A stretch of 64,000 nucleotides of DNA, from the NCBI RefSeq assembly GCF_002920535.1, contig NZ_PQSS01000025.1, forward strand, positions 1 to 64,000. Reading direction: 5' to 3'. Below, one piece after another: positions 32,443 through 40,399 of this stretch. The notes below the pieces were generated by a model, which did not search any database, was not told the DNA's origin, and worked only from the letters and a program-made list of their open reading frames with translations. The position numbers and the translations under genes were made by a program. How positions within the stretch are numbered: position 1 is the first letter of the stretch; the number at the start of each line of letters is the position of its first letter. The stretch comes from Streptomyces sp. Ru71 (lineage in GTDB: Bacteria; Actinomycetota; Actinomycetes; Streptomycetales; Streptomycetaceae).

Positions 32443-33699
32443 TCAGAACATGTCCGGGCACCACGGTCGCCGGGACGTACGCAGCAGGGCGTCGGCCTCA
32501 CGGGCGGCGCCCGCTCGTTCTTCCCGCACCCGGCCCAGCGCCGCCAGCCGCACCGCCGAGTCGTCCCCCAGCCACAGCGTCGCCAGCTCCCCCACCTCCA
32601 GGGTGAGGTCGGCGGCCCGCGACGTCGGCTCCACCGACGCCCCCTGCGGCGAGGCGTCCAGCAGATACCGCCCGCCGGTGAGCCCGGCCGGGTCCACGAC
32701 GTCGAGCACCAGGGCCCCGGTCCCCTCGTACCCCCGCGCCCCGAGAGCCCGTACGACGTCCAGCAGCCGCACCCACAGCCAGTCCGCCTGCGAGGTGATC
32801 CGGGCCGCGCGCGGGTCCGGCAGCAGATGCGGAAGCAGGTCGTCGGGGGCCCGGTAGCCGCTCTTGACCCGCGCGACCCAGTCGATCGAGCACAGGAAGT
32901 GCCACAGGGCGCGCTCGGCGGCCGGGGTGGTGGCGATCAGCCCGCGCACGGTCGCCGTGTTCAGCGGCTGCTTGGCGTCCCCCCACGTGTCGTCGCACTC
33001 GTACGTCACCAGCCCCTCGACCTCACCGCCGGCCGAGCGGTAGACGGCGTGGAAGGGCTCGGTCCATGGCTCGTTGAAGCGCACCGCACCGGTGGCCACC
33101 TGCCACCACAGCTCGTCCCGGCTCACGGCGCCCGGCTGGGCGCGGCGCAGCCGCTCGTGCAGTTCGGGCCCGAACTTGCGGACGTCCTCGCCGTCCACGA
33201 GGTCGACCCGGCCGCCGTCGTCCGGTCCGGCCCGGCGCGGGTCGAGACCGGTGCGGGGCACGTCGACCGTCCACTCGGCCGCCGTGGTCGCCGGGCCGAA
33301 GCCGTAGCGGCCGTAGATCGGGTACTCGGCGGCGATCAGCGTGGCCACGACGTCACCGCGCTCCTTCGCCGCCGCCAGGTCCCTGGCCATCATCCGGGTG
33401 AGCAGTCCGCGGCGGCGGTGCGTGGCGCTGACGGTGACGTTGGAGACGGCGTCGGCCGGCACGGTTCCTCCGCCGACGGCCGTGAGCTCCTGCGCGAAGG
33501 ACCGGAAGGTGGCCACGCAGCGGCCCGAGTCGAAGGCCCCCAGCAGCCGCCCCGGCGCGAAGGTGCGCCGACGCGCCCGGAGGATCTCCGGCGAGAGGGT
33601 CGGCGGCCGCAGGAAGCCGGTGTTCATCGCCCGCTGCCAGTCAGCGAACTCCCCCTCGGTGATGGGCCGGACGTCGATGTCGGAGGCGCTGTGACTCAT
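32443..33699 (-). CDS. Eis-type GNAT acetyltransferase
   Basis: 418 aa, the length and three-part plan of Eis proteins. An N-terminal GNAT domain has VTVSATHRRRGLLTRMMARD (acetyl-CoA binding). A second GNAT-like domain (middle) and a sterol-carrier-protein-like C-terminal domain (RAADLTLEVGELATLWLGDD) follow. The chain ends in Phe (CPDMF), whose C-terminal carboxylate acts as general base in Eis. Mycobacterial Eis acetylates aminoglycosides and protein lysines; the substrate here is unknown. The ATG at 33699 (MSHSASDIDV) is used rather than an upstream frame start. Confidence 0.88.
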   Translation of the reverse strand: MSHSASDIDVRPITEGEFADWQRAMNTGFLRPPTLSPEILRARRRTFAPGRLLGAFDSGRCVATFRSFAQELTAVGGGTVPADAVSNVTVSATHRRRGLLTRMMARDLAAAKERGDVVATLIAAEYPIYGRYGFGPATTAAEWTVDVPRTGLDPRRAGPDDGGRVDLVDGEDVRKFGPELHERLRRAQPGAVSRDELWWQVATGAVRFNEPWTEPFHAVYRSAGGEVEGLVTYECDDTWGDAKQPLNTATVRGLIATTPAAERALWHFLCSIDWVARVKSGYRAPDDLLPHLLPDPRAARITSQADWLWVRLLDVVRALGARGYEGTGALVLDVVDPAGLTGGRYLLDASPQGASVEPTSRAADLTLEVGELATLWLGDDSAVRLAALGRVREERAGAAREADALLRTSRRPWCPDMF

Positions 33700-33774
33700 G
33701 GGGCCACGGTAGGCCGGACACGGTGAGGTGTCGCGCGGATTTCGCGGGCCCGGCCACCGCCTCACCCGGGGCCG

Positions 33775-34455
33775 TCACATCAGGAGGTCGTCGACCTGCG
33801 CTTCCCCCTCGCGGTACCGCCGGGCGATCTCCGCGCTGCAGTCGTCCGTGGTGCGCTGCAGCAGCTGCCGGCGGCGGGAGACCTGCTGCTCGTAGCCCAC
33901 CAGGCGGGCCATCGCCTCGTTCAGCTCGCTGTCGGTGCGCGCCGTCAGGTCCGACAGCTCGACCTCGGCGAGCATCTCGGCGGCCAGCAGCCGGTACTCC
34001 TCACTGTGCGGGGTGCCCACGGTGACATGGCGGGCGGAGGAGCGTTGCCGGGCCGGGGCGTCGGTGAGGATCTCCGACAGCCGCTCCACCACGGACGGCT
34101 CGCCCACCGCCACCACGGACGCCGGCGCGCGCCGCGTCAGCTCCGCGCGCAGGATGTCGATCCGCCCCTGCAGCAGGCGCCGTACGTAACTGAGGTCCGC
34201 CTCGTCGCGCTGGGCGTCGCGGCGCAGGACGCGCAGCTCCGGCAGGCTCAGCTCGGCCAGCTCCTGCCCCTGGGGGTAGACCCTGCCCGCAGAGCCCGGG
34301 GAAGGCTCGGCGGGCGGCCTCGGCCCGTTCGGACCGTGGGTTCGCTGCACGGGCGGCCGCGGGGCCGTCGTGTCCACCCCGCACGCGGACGTGGTCTCCG
34401 TCCCGCGCGCGGCTGTGACAGCCCCGGGCTGCTGCCCGGTACTCGGTGTGCTCAT
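33775..34455 (-). CDS. rsiG: c-di-GMP-dependent anti-sigma factor RsiG (WhiG antagonist)
   Basis: 226 aa. A disordered N-terminus (1-65) is followed by a helical region with two copies of the c-di-GMP-binding pattern E-x3-S-x2-R-x3-Q-x3-D. The first is E85, S89, R92, Q96, D100 and the second is E189, S193, R196, Q200, D204. This twin motif is the hallmark of Streptomyces RsiG. RsiG loaded with a c-di-GMP dimer holds the sporulation sigma factor WhiG inactive. The gene stands alone, divergent from dtd. Every motif residue is present, so it should be functional. Confidence 0.93.
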   Translation of the reverse strand: MSTPSTGQQPGAVTAARGTETTSACGVDTTAPRPPVQRTHGPNGPRPPAEPSPGSAGRVYPQGQELAELSLPELRVLRRDAQRDEADLSYVRRLLQGRIDILRAELTRRAPASVVAVGEPSVVERLSEILTDAPARQRSSARHVTVGTPHSEEYRLLAAEMLAEVELSDLTARTDSELNEAMARLVGYEQQVSRRRQLLQRTTDDCSAEIARRYREGEAQVDDLLM

Positions 34456-34612
34456 GTGCCTCTACCGTCCCCTCGACCGGCGTGTGGCGCCATCGTGCCA
34501 CCCCGCGTGGCCGCTATGTGACCGAGTGCCCCCGAACGGCCCCAGATGGCGGGATTGGGACCGAAAATGGGCCCCGTCCGGAGTCCGGCCGGCGGCCCGG
34601 CATGATGGTCGT

Positions 34613-35038
34613 ATGCGTGCAGTGGTGCAGAGGGTGGACGGCGCGAGCGTCGTCGTGGACGGCGAGACGGTGGGCGAGATCAAGGGCGAGGGGCTGTGCG
34701 TCCTCGTCGGCGTCACCCACGAGGACACCAAGGAGAAGGCGGCCCAGCTGGCCCGCAAACTGTGGTCGGTGCGGATGCTGCACGACGAGAAGTCGTGCAG
34801 CGACATCGACGCCCCGCTGCTCGTCATCAGCCAGTTCACCCTCTACGGCGACGCCCGCAAGGGCCGCCGCCCCACCTGGAACGCGGCCGCTCCCGGCGAC
34901 GTCGCCGAGCCGCTGGTGGACGAGGTCGTCGCCCGGCTGCGCGCGCTCGGCGCGACGGTGGCCACGGGCCGCTTCGGCGCGCGGATGCGGGTGTCCCTGA
35001 CGAACGACGGCCCGTTCACGGTGCTCATCGAGGTCTAG
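34613..35038 (+). CDS. dtd: D-aminoacyl-tRNA deacylase
   Basis: 141 aa. DTD removes D-amino acids (and glycine mischarged on tRNA-Ala) from tRNAs using the 2'-OH of the tRNA. It starts MRAVVQRVDGASVVVDGETV and contains the SQFTLYG signature (near residue 77) and the cross-subunit NDGPFTV loop near the C-terminus, which forms the Gly-Pro chiral selectivity filter. It is cytoplasmic and dimeric. The ATG at 34613 gives full length. The hairpin at 35038-35086 overlaps the stop. Confidence 0.95.
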   Translation: MRAVVQRVDGASVVVDGETVGEIKGEGLCVLVGVTHEDTKEKAAQLARKLWSVRMLHDEKSCSDIDAPLLVISQFTLYGDARKGRRPTWNAAAPGDVAEPLVDEVVARLRALGATVATGRFGARMRVSLTNDGPFTVLIEV

Positions 35039-35086
35039 GGGGTGTCTCGTCGCTCAGGCCGGATCAGGGAGCGGCGAGACACCCCC
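35038..35086. terminator. strong bidirectional hairpin terminator
   Basis: GGGGGTGTCTCGTCGCTC pairs with GAGCGGCGAGACACCCCC (one mismatch, 18 positions) around a 13-nt loop. It begins at the last base of dtd and serves dtd and possibly the convergent ygfZ. Confidence 0.85.
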
Positions 35087-35160
35087 CAGGCCCCGACGCC
35101 GGGACGATCCGGACGACGGGCCTCGGCCCGGCCGAGGCCCGCTGCCTGGCCGGAAACCGT

Positions 35161-36126
35161 CTACGGCTCGACGACGACCTCCTGGGCCGCCGCGGTCGTG
35201 CCGGCGACGAGCGGGGCGTCCGCGGGGACGTTCCGCTTGACCAGGGCGAGCGCGACCGGGCCCAGCTCGTGGTGGCGCACCGACGTCGTCACGAAGCCGA
35301 TCTTCCGGCCGTCGGGGCCGTCCGCGGCGAGCCGCAGCTCCGTGCCCGGCGCGGGCAGGTGCACCTCGCTGCCGTCGAGGTGCAGGAAGACCAGCCGGCG
35401 CGGCGGCTTGCCGAGGTTCTGCACCCGGGCGACGGTCTCCTGGCCCCGGTAGCAGCCCTTCTGCAGATGCACGGCGCTGCCGATCCAGCCCAGCTCGTGC
35501 GGGATCGTGCGGTGGTCGGTCTCGAAGCCGAGACGGGGCCGGTGGTGTTCGACGCGCAGGGCCTCGTACGCCAGGATCCCGGCGGGCGGCCCGGCCTGCG
35601 CGGCGAACGGCTCCAGCTGCTCGCGGGGCAGGAACAGATCACGGCCGTACGCCGTCTCCCGTACGACGACACCGTCCGGGACCTCGGCGATGGAGCCGGC
35701 GGGCAGGTGGACGACGGCGAAGTCGGCGGTCCGGTCGGCGACCTCCACCTTGTAGAAGAACTTCATCGACTCCAGGTAGGCGATCAGCGCCTCCTGGGTG
35801 CCGGGCTCGACGTGGGCCCAGACGGTGGTGCCGTCGTCCACCAGGTACAGGGCGTGCTCGATGTGGCCGTGCGCGGACAGGATCAGCGCCTCGGTGGCCT
35901 CGCCCGCGGGCAGTTCGCTGACGTGCTGGGTGAGCAGCAGGTGCAGCCAGCCGAGCCGGTCCTCGCCGGTGACGGTGATCACACCGCGGTGGGAGAGGTC
36001 GACGAAACCGGTGCCGTCGGCGAGGGCACGCTGCTCGCGGAACAGGTCGCCGTAGTGGGCGGCGACGCCTTCGTCCACCCCTTCGGCGGAGACGGCGCCG
36101 GGCAGGGACAGCAGGGGGCTCTTCAT
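35161..36126 (-). CDS. ygfZ: YgfZ/GcvT folate-binding protein (Fe-S cluster/tRNA-modification helper)
   Basis: 321 aa of the GcvT-like folate-binding fold. The family signature K-G-C-Y-x-G-Q-E is present as LQKGCYRGQETVAR, with the conserved Cys. YgfZ proteins support folate-dependent assembly or repair of iron-sulfur enzymes such as MiaB. The ATG at 36126 gives MKSPLLSLPGAVSAEG. It lies 16 bp downstream of nur on the same strand, so the two are probably co-transcribed. Confidence 0.92.
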   Translation of the reverse strand: MKSPLLSLPGAVSAEGVDEGVAAHYGDLFREQRALADGTGFVDLSHRGVITVTGEDRLGWLHLLLTQHVSELPAGEATEALILSAHGHIEHALYLVDDGTTVWAHVEPGTQEALIAYLESMKFFYKVEVADRTADFAVVHLPAGSIAEVPDGVVVRETAYGRDLFLPREQLEPFAAQAGPPAGILAYEALRVEHHRPRLGFETDHRTIPHELGWIGSAVHLQKGCYRGQETVARVQNLGKPPRRLVFLHLDGSEVHLPAPGTELRLAADGPDGRKIGFVTTSVRHHELGPVALALVKRNVPADAPLVAGTTAAAQEVVVEP

Positions 36127-36142
36127 GGCCTCAAGCCTACGA

Positions 36143-36583
36143 CTAGGTACTTGAACCCTTGAGGTCGGCGGTGGCGCAGTCCTTGCAGCGGCCGAAGATC
36201 GCGAAGTGCTTCATGTCGGTGTCGAAGCCGAACTGTTCGCGCAGCTTGGCGGTGAACTCGGCGGCCACCGACAGATCGGCCTCGATGACGTTGGTGCAGT
36301 CCCGGCAGACCAGGTGGATGTGGTGGTGCCGGTCGGCCAGGTGGTACGTGGGCGCCCCGTGCCCCAGGTGGGCGTGGCTGACCAGGCCCAGCTCCTCCAG
36401 CAGCTCCAGCGTGCGGTAGACGGTGGAAATGTTGACCCCCGACGCCGTCTTCCTCACTTCCGCGAGGATGTCGTCGGGGGTCGCGTGCTCCAGGGTGTCC
36501 ACGGCTTCGAGGACAAGCTGCCGCTGCGGCGTCAGCCGGTAGCCGCGCTGCCGCAGGTCCGTCTTCCAGTCGGTGCTCACCAC
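36143..36583 (-). CDS. nur: Fur-family nickel-responsive regulator Nur
   Basis: 146 aa. The winged helix (RGYRLTPQRQLVLEAVDTLE) is followed by the dimerisation domain with the metal-rich HLADRHHHIHLVCRDC. The characteristic nickel-site histidines (His in DTLEHATPDD and three in HHHIH) are present. Two CxxC pairs (CRDC and CKDC) complete the structural site. The near-identity of these blocks to S. coelicolor Nur, from memory, identifies it over Fur or Zur. Nur represses nickel uptake and sodF when nickel is present. Three consecutive GTG codons could start it; 36583 (VVSTDWKTD) matches the relative. Confidence 0.93.
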   Translation of the reverse strand: MVSTDWKTDLRQRGYRLTPQRQLVLEAVDTLEHATPDDILAEVRKTASGVNISTVYRTLELLEELGLVSHAHLGHGAPTYHLADRHHHIHLVCRDCTNVIEADLSVAAEFTAKLREQFGFDTDMKHFAIFGRCKDCATADLKGSST

Positions 36584-36647
36584 ACCCACGAGTCTAGGAC
36601 CACCGGCGGCGGACCAGACGGGAGCGGGCCTGCTTGCGGGAGCGGGC

Positions 36648-37223
36648 CTACTTGAAGAAGGCGATGCCGTCGTCCGGGAGGTCCTCCGGCAGGGCCTTCG
36701 CCCAGCGCTCGACCTCCTCCGGGGTGACGACCTTCTTCAGCTGGGCCGACATGTAGGGGCGCAGCTCGACCTCGGGGGTCTGCTTCTCGCCGACCCACAT
36801 CAGGTCGCTCTTGACGTAGCCGTACAGGCGCTTGCCGCCGCTGTAGGGGCGGGAGGCGGCCGTGCGGGCCACGGCGTCCGTGACCAGGTCGATCTGCGGC
36901 TTCTTGTCGGCCATCTCGCCGTACCAGACCTCGATGACGCCGTCGTCGCGGGTCATCGTGACCTCGACCTTGCGCTCGGCGTCGATCCGCCAGAAACCGG
37001 ACTCGGTCTCCAGCGGCCGCACCTTGTTGCCCTCCTTGTCCAGGACCCAGGTGCGGGAGTGGTACTCAAGGAAGTCCCGGCCGTCGTGGGTGAAGCTGAC
37101 CTCCTGGCCGAAGTTGCACTTCTCGGAGCCGGGGAAGTCGTGCACGCCCGCACCCGCCCAGTTCCCGAGCAGGAAGGCGAGCGGGACAAGGTCCTTGTGC
37201 AGGTCGGACGGGATCTCGATCAT
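36648..37223 (-). CDS. nitrobindin/FABP-like beta-barrel protein
   Basis: 191 aa ten-stranded beta-barrel of the nitrobindin (THAP4-like, DUF1794) family. LAFLLGNWAGAGVHDFPG holds the family Gly-x-Trp-x-Gly-x-Gly motif. In heme-binding members a His on a C-terminal strand binds iron; the corresponding strand here reads KRLYGYVKSDLMW without His, so heme binding is doubtful. It lies between a 32-residue membrane protein and nur on the same strand. Confidence 0.85.
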   Translation of the reverse strand: MIEIPSDLHKDLVPLAFLLGNWAGAGVHDFPGSEKCNFGQEVSFTHDGRDFLEYHSRTWVLDKEGNKVRPLETESGFWRIDAERKVEVTMTRDDGVIEVWYGEMADKKPQIDLVTDAVARTAASRPYSGGKRLYGYVKSDLMWVGEKQTPEVELRPYMSAQLKKVVTPEEVERWAKALPEDLPDDGIAFFK

Positions 37224-37250
37224 GATCGACGGCTTTCCTGGTTCAGTGGG

Positions 37251-37349
37251 TCAGCGCTGGCCCTGGTACAGCTTCTTCACGGTCAGGTAGGCGAAGGCGA
37301 GGACACCGACGCAGACCAGGACCAGCAGGGTTTCGAAGAAGATCTCCAC
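37251..37349 (-). CDS. 32-residue single-pass membrane protein
   Basis: A very short gene: GTG start at 37349, stop TGA at 37251-37253. The protein begins VEIFFETLLVLVCVGVLAFA and ends YLTVKKLYQGQR. That is one hydrophobic helix with a basic C-terminus. AAGGAG lies seven bases before the GTG, and the stop is 28 bp from the nitrobindin-like start, so the two genes form an operon. The function is unknown. Confidence 0.75.
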   Translation of the reverse strand: MEIFFETLLVLVCVGVLAFAYLTVKKLYQGQR

Positions 37350-37456
37350 GGGGTGCTCCTTGTGAGCGCAAGCGGGCGGTACGGGGCCGGGCCCCAGCTT
37401 ACGCGGCCGGGACCCGGTCCTCCTTGTGAGGTACCTCCTGACGGGGTCCGCGTGGA

Positions 37457-37976
37457 TCAGCCCAGCAGCTGGCTCTGCAGCACGACCGTCTGCTGGAACG
37501 GCACGGCGGCCGCACCGCCCTTGCGGGACCGGACCACGACGGCGAGGACGTCACCGGCGGACAGCACGGCTTGGCGCACCTGCTCGGGGCCGTAGGGCTC
37601 TTTCTCCGCGTAGACCATGCGCTCGATGCCCCGCACCTGGGCCAGGGGGGAAGTCGTCGTCCCCGGTCAGGGTGTCCGCGCCGCGCACCGGGCAGGTGGG
37701 GGCGGCGTACGGGAACAGCTTGCGCAGGTCGGCGTCCGTCTTCACCTTGCGGTCCTGCGCCGCGGGCAGTGGCGTGGGGGCCGGGCCGGTGGCCTGGCGG
37801 AGCGTCGGCTGGGACAGCGAGGGCAGGGCCGTGGGCTCGCGGTCGGCCTCGATCAGGTAACCGGCGCAGGTGCCGGCGAGCAGGCCGAGCGCCGCGGCGC
37901 CGGTGACGAGCAGCGCCGGACGGCCGCCCCGGCGGCGCGGGGCCGGTCTGTCCGGTGGAACTTCCGTTTCTTTCAT
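37457..37976 (-). pseudogene. membrane-anchored protein gene interrupted by a 1-base frameshift
   Basis: From ATG 37976 the frame reads MKETEVPPDRPAPRRRGG, one membrane helix (ALLVTGAAALGLLAGTCAGY), then a conserved-looking domain to FPYAAPTCPVRGADTLTGDD. A run of six G (37645-37650, plus strand) then shifts the frame. With five G the protein would continue DFPLAQVRGIERMVYAEKEP and end VVLQSQLLG at a TGA (37457-37459), about 172 aa in all. As read, the frame ends at 37551. It may be a sequencing error in a homopolymer or a real loss. The function is not recognised. Confidence 0.75.
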
Positions 37977-38077
37977 GACGTCCCCCCAAGAACGTGAAGC
38001 GCGGCTTCCGTATCCGCGCCCCACGGACACTCATGGTCATGCCAAGCAGTTGGAGCGGCGTTGATTACGATTCCGTC

Positions 38078-38440
38078 ATGGCGAAGAAGCTCGTGATCAA
38101 GGTGACGGCGGGGGCCGACGCCCCGGAGCGGTGCTCACAGGCGTTCACCGTCGCGGCGGTGGCCGTGGCCAGCGGGGTGGACGTGTCGGTGTGGCTGACC
38201 GGTGAGTCGGCGTGGTTCGCCCTGCCGGGGCGGGCCGCCGAGTTCGAGCTGCCGCACGCGGCGCCGCTGCCCGACCTGATCGACTCCATCCTGGCGGCCG
38301 GCCGGCTGACGCTGTGCACGCAGTGCGCGGCCCGGCGGGACATCACGGAGAAGGACGTCATCGAGGGCGTACGGATCGCGGGCGCGCAGGTGTTCGTGCA
38401 GGAGTCCCTCGCCGACGACACCCAGGCGCTGGTCTACTGA
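38078..38440 (+). CDS. DsrE/DsrF-like family protein
   Basis: 120 aa soluble protein with the DsrE fold. It starts MAKKLVIKVTAGADAPERCS and contains VAAVAVASGVDVSVWLTGES. The Cys pair in LTLCTQCAARRDI sits where sulfur-carrier members have the reactive Cys. A persulfide-carrying or regulatory role is possible but unproven. It is divergent from the frameshifted gene and convergent with the DUF3099 gene. Confidence 0.85.
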   Translation: MAKKLVIKVTAGADAPERCSQAFTVAAVAVASGVDVSVWLTGESAWFALPGRAAEFELPHAAPLPDLIDSILAAGRLTLCTQCAARRDITEKDVIEGVRIAGAQVFVQESLADDTQALVY

Positions 38441-38464
38441 CCCGCCCGCCGATCCCGGGACGGG

Positions 38465-38725
38465 CTAGCGCGGGCGCTTCTTGCCGTCCAGCTCGTCCCA
38501 CCACTCGTCGGACTGCGGGTCGCCGGACGGGTCGTCCCACCAGCGGTCCTCGGGGCCGCGCCGGTTGGCGACCATCGCGGCGACCGGCGGGATGACCATG
38601 GCGAACACGCACATGCCCACGGCCGCGGGCACCGACCACAGGCGCACGAACCCCCACGCCATGACGAAGAGGAACAGGCACGTCCCCATCAGGGCGAAGT
38701 ACACGTGACGTCGCCGTGCGTACAT
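38465..38725 (-). CDS. DUF3099 family small membrane protein
   Basis: 86 aa with two membrane helices (VYFALMGTCLFLFVMAWGFV and WSVPAAVGMCVFAMVIPPVA) and an acidic Trp-rich C-tail (RWWDDPSGDPQSDEWWDELD), the DUF3099 pattern of actinobacteria. The function is unknown. It is convergent with the DsrE gene and lies beyond the terminator of the rhodanese operon. Confidence 0.85.
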   Translation of the reverse strand: MYARRRHVYFALMGTCLFLFVMAWGFVRLWSVPAAVGMCVFAMVIPPVAAMVANRRGPEDRWWDDPSGDPQSDEWWDELDGKKRPR

Positions 38726-38751
38726 GTCTCCAGGTTAGATCCGGGCACGCC

Positions 38752-38796
38752 GAAGGGCCGCACCCCAGGCGTCCAACCCGGGGGGTGCGGCCCTTC
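38752..38796 (-). terminator. hairpin terminator of the rhodanese operon
   Basis: GAAGGGCCGCACCCC pairs perfectly with GGGGTGCGGCCCTTC around a 15-nt loop, 19 bp after the DUF1416 stop. Confidence 0.85.
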
Positions 38797-38814
38797 AGCC
38801 ACTGACGGGGTACG

Positions 38815-39102
38815 TCAGACGGCGATGGCGACCTCGGCCAGACCGCCGTCCTGGGCGACGACCGTGCGGTCGGCGGTGCCGCCGGGCACGAGAGCGCGAA
38901 CGGTCCAGGTGCCCTCGGCCGCGTAGAAGCGGAACTGTCCGGTGGCGGAGGTCGGGACCTCCGCGGTGAACTCACCGGTCGAGTCGAGCAGGCGCACATA
39001 GCCCTGCACCGGCTCGCCGTCGCGGGTCACCTGGCCCTGGATCGTGGTCTCACCGGGCTTGATCGTCGAGGCGTCCGGGCCGCCGGCCTTCGCTCCGCAC
39101 AT
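38815..39102 (-). CDS. DUF1416 protein (SseC-like)
   Basis: 95 aa beta-sandwich protein. It starts MCGAKAGGPDASTIKPGETT and contains GQVTRDGEPVQGYVRLLDST, the DUF1416 signature. Its conserved Cys2 near the start is notable in a sulfur-transfer operon. In mycobacteria the equivalent sseC follows a thiosulfate sulfurtransferase gene, as here (45-bp gap). The function is unproven; it may assist the upstream rhodanese. Confidence 0.88.
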   Translation of the reverse strand: MCGAKAGGPDASTIKPGETTIQGQVTRDGEPVQGYVRLLDSTGEFTAEVPTSATGQFRFYAAEGTWTVRALVPGGTADRTVVAQDGGLAEVAIAV

Positions 39103-39147
39103 GTCTGTCTCCTGAGGGGTCTGACCAGAAGGTCGGTCGGGTTGGGG

Positions 39148-39993
39148 TTACTTGCCGGTGCCGAGCTCGATCGGCACGCCGACGAGGGAGCCGTACTCGG
39201 TCCAGGAGCCGTCGTAGTTCTTGACGTTCTCCTGGCCCAGCAGCTCGTGCAGGACGAACCAGGTGTGCGCGGAGCGCTCACCGATGCGGCAGTAGGCGAT
39301 GGTGTCCTTGGCGAGGTCGACACCCTCGGCCTCGTACAGCTCCTTGAGCTGGTCGTCGGACTTGAAGGTGCCGTCGTCGTTGGCCGACTTCGACCACGGG
39401 ATGTTCTTCGCGGACGGGACGTGGCCCGGACGCTGCGACTGCTCCTGCGGCAGGTGCGCGGGGGCGAGCAGCTTGCCGGAGAACTCGTCGGGCGAGCGGA
39501 CGTCGACCAGGTTCTGGGTGCCGATGGCGGCGACGACCTCGTCACGGAAGGCACGGATCGAGGTGTCCTGGGGCTGGGCCTTGTACTGGGTCTTCGCGCG
39601 CTGCGGGACCTCGTCGCCGGCGACCAGCTCGCGGGCGTCCAGCTCCCACTTCTTGCGGCCGCCGTCCAGGAGCTTGACGTCCTGGTGGCCGTAGAGCTTG
39701 AAGTACCAGTAGGCGTACGCGGCGAACCAGTTGTTGTTGCCGCCGTAGAGGACGACGGTGTCGTCGTTGGCGATACCGCGCTCGGACAGCAGCTGCTCGA
39801 ACTGCTCCTGGTTGACGAAGTCGCGGCGGACCGGGTCCTGCAGGTCCTGCTTCCAGTCGATGCGGACGGCGTTCTTGATGTGGTTCTTCTCGTACGCCGT
39901 GGTGTCCTCGTCGACCTCGACGATGACGACCTTGGGGTCGTCCAGGTGCTGCTCGACCCAGTCGGCGTCTACCAGGACGTCGCTGCGGCTCAT
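39148..39993 (-). CDS. sseA: thiosulfate sulfurtransferase (tandem rhodanese)
   Basis: 281 aa with two rhodanese domains. The N-terminal one is inactive-like; the C-terminal one carries the active-site Cys235 in YCRIGERS, followed by HTWFVLHELLG. It should move sulfane sulfur from thiosulfate to thiophilic acceptors. In actinobacteria such genes (often called cysA/sseA) pair with a DUF1416 gene. A 26-codon Cys-containing leader reading frame starts 209 bp upstream (40122-40202), pointing to sulfur-dependent control. The ATG at 39993 gives MSRSDVLVDADWV. Confidence 0.92.
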   Translation of the reverse strand: MSRSDVLVDADWVEQHLDDPKVVIVEVDEDTTAYEKNHIKNAVRIDWKQDLQDPVRRDFVNQEQFEQLLSERGIANDDTVVLYGGNNNWFAAYAYWYFKLYGHQDVKLLDGGRKKWELDARELVAGDEVPQRAKTQYKAQPQDTSIRAFRDEVVAAIGTQNLVDVRSPDEFSGKLLAPAHLPQEQSQRPGHVPSAKNIPWSKSANDDGTFKSDDQLKELYEAEGVDLAKDTIAYCRIGERSAHTWFVLHELLGQENVKNYDGSWTEYGSLVGVPIELGTGK

Positions 39994-40121
39994 GCTTTTC
40001 TCCTCCGGGGCAGTTGCGGCGGGGCGTGCGACAGATCAGGGCGTGCGCAGGCCTCAGTGGCGGCGCACGGGTGCCCAGGGGCTGGGCGGTGAGGGACGCG
40101 GAGGCCCGGCGGGCCGTCCGC

Positions 40122-40202
40122 TCAGAAGGTGCGACAGAGCATGGCGGCAACGCGGCACAGGTCCACTGCCCGCCGCTTCGTGAGATCCGCCTGTCGCTTC
40201 AT
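40122..40202 (-). CDS. Cys-containing leader peptide upstream of the rhodanese operon
   Basis: 26 codons, from MKRQADLTKRRAVDLCR to AAMLCRTF, with Cys at positions 16 and 23. Short leader peptides of this type (basic start, DLCR-like block, Cys near the end) precede many sulfur-metabolism genes in streptomycetes. The stop lies 128 bp before the rhodanese ATG. Stalling at Cys codons when cysteinyl-tRNA is scarce, or release when it is not, could govern downstream expression; that mechanism is inferred. No strong alternative hairpins were worked out by eye. Confidence 0.75.
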   Translation of the reverse strand: MKRQADLTKRRAVDLCRVAAMLCRTF

Positions 40203-40399
40203 GTGCTCGATCGTAGGGACGGACAGGCGGGCGTGTCACCGGCGTGTCGCATCCTGAGACGCGATCGTCCGTGATGTGGGATACGAAGCGTCTCGGGCCC
40301 GTCGCCGCACGGGTTCCGGGCGGTGCGGCCCGCATCACCCCCTACGGCGTGGACAGGCACGTCTCACCCCTCGGACGGACTCCGGCCGACGGACGGGGT

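Noticed and set aside
40203..40399. Additional gene between the leader peptide and the LmeA-like gene
   Set aside because: No frame with a ribosome site or plausible composition.
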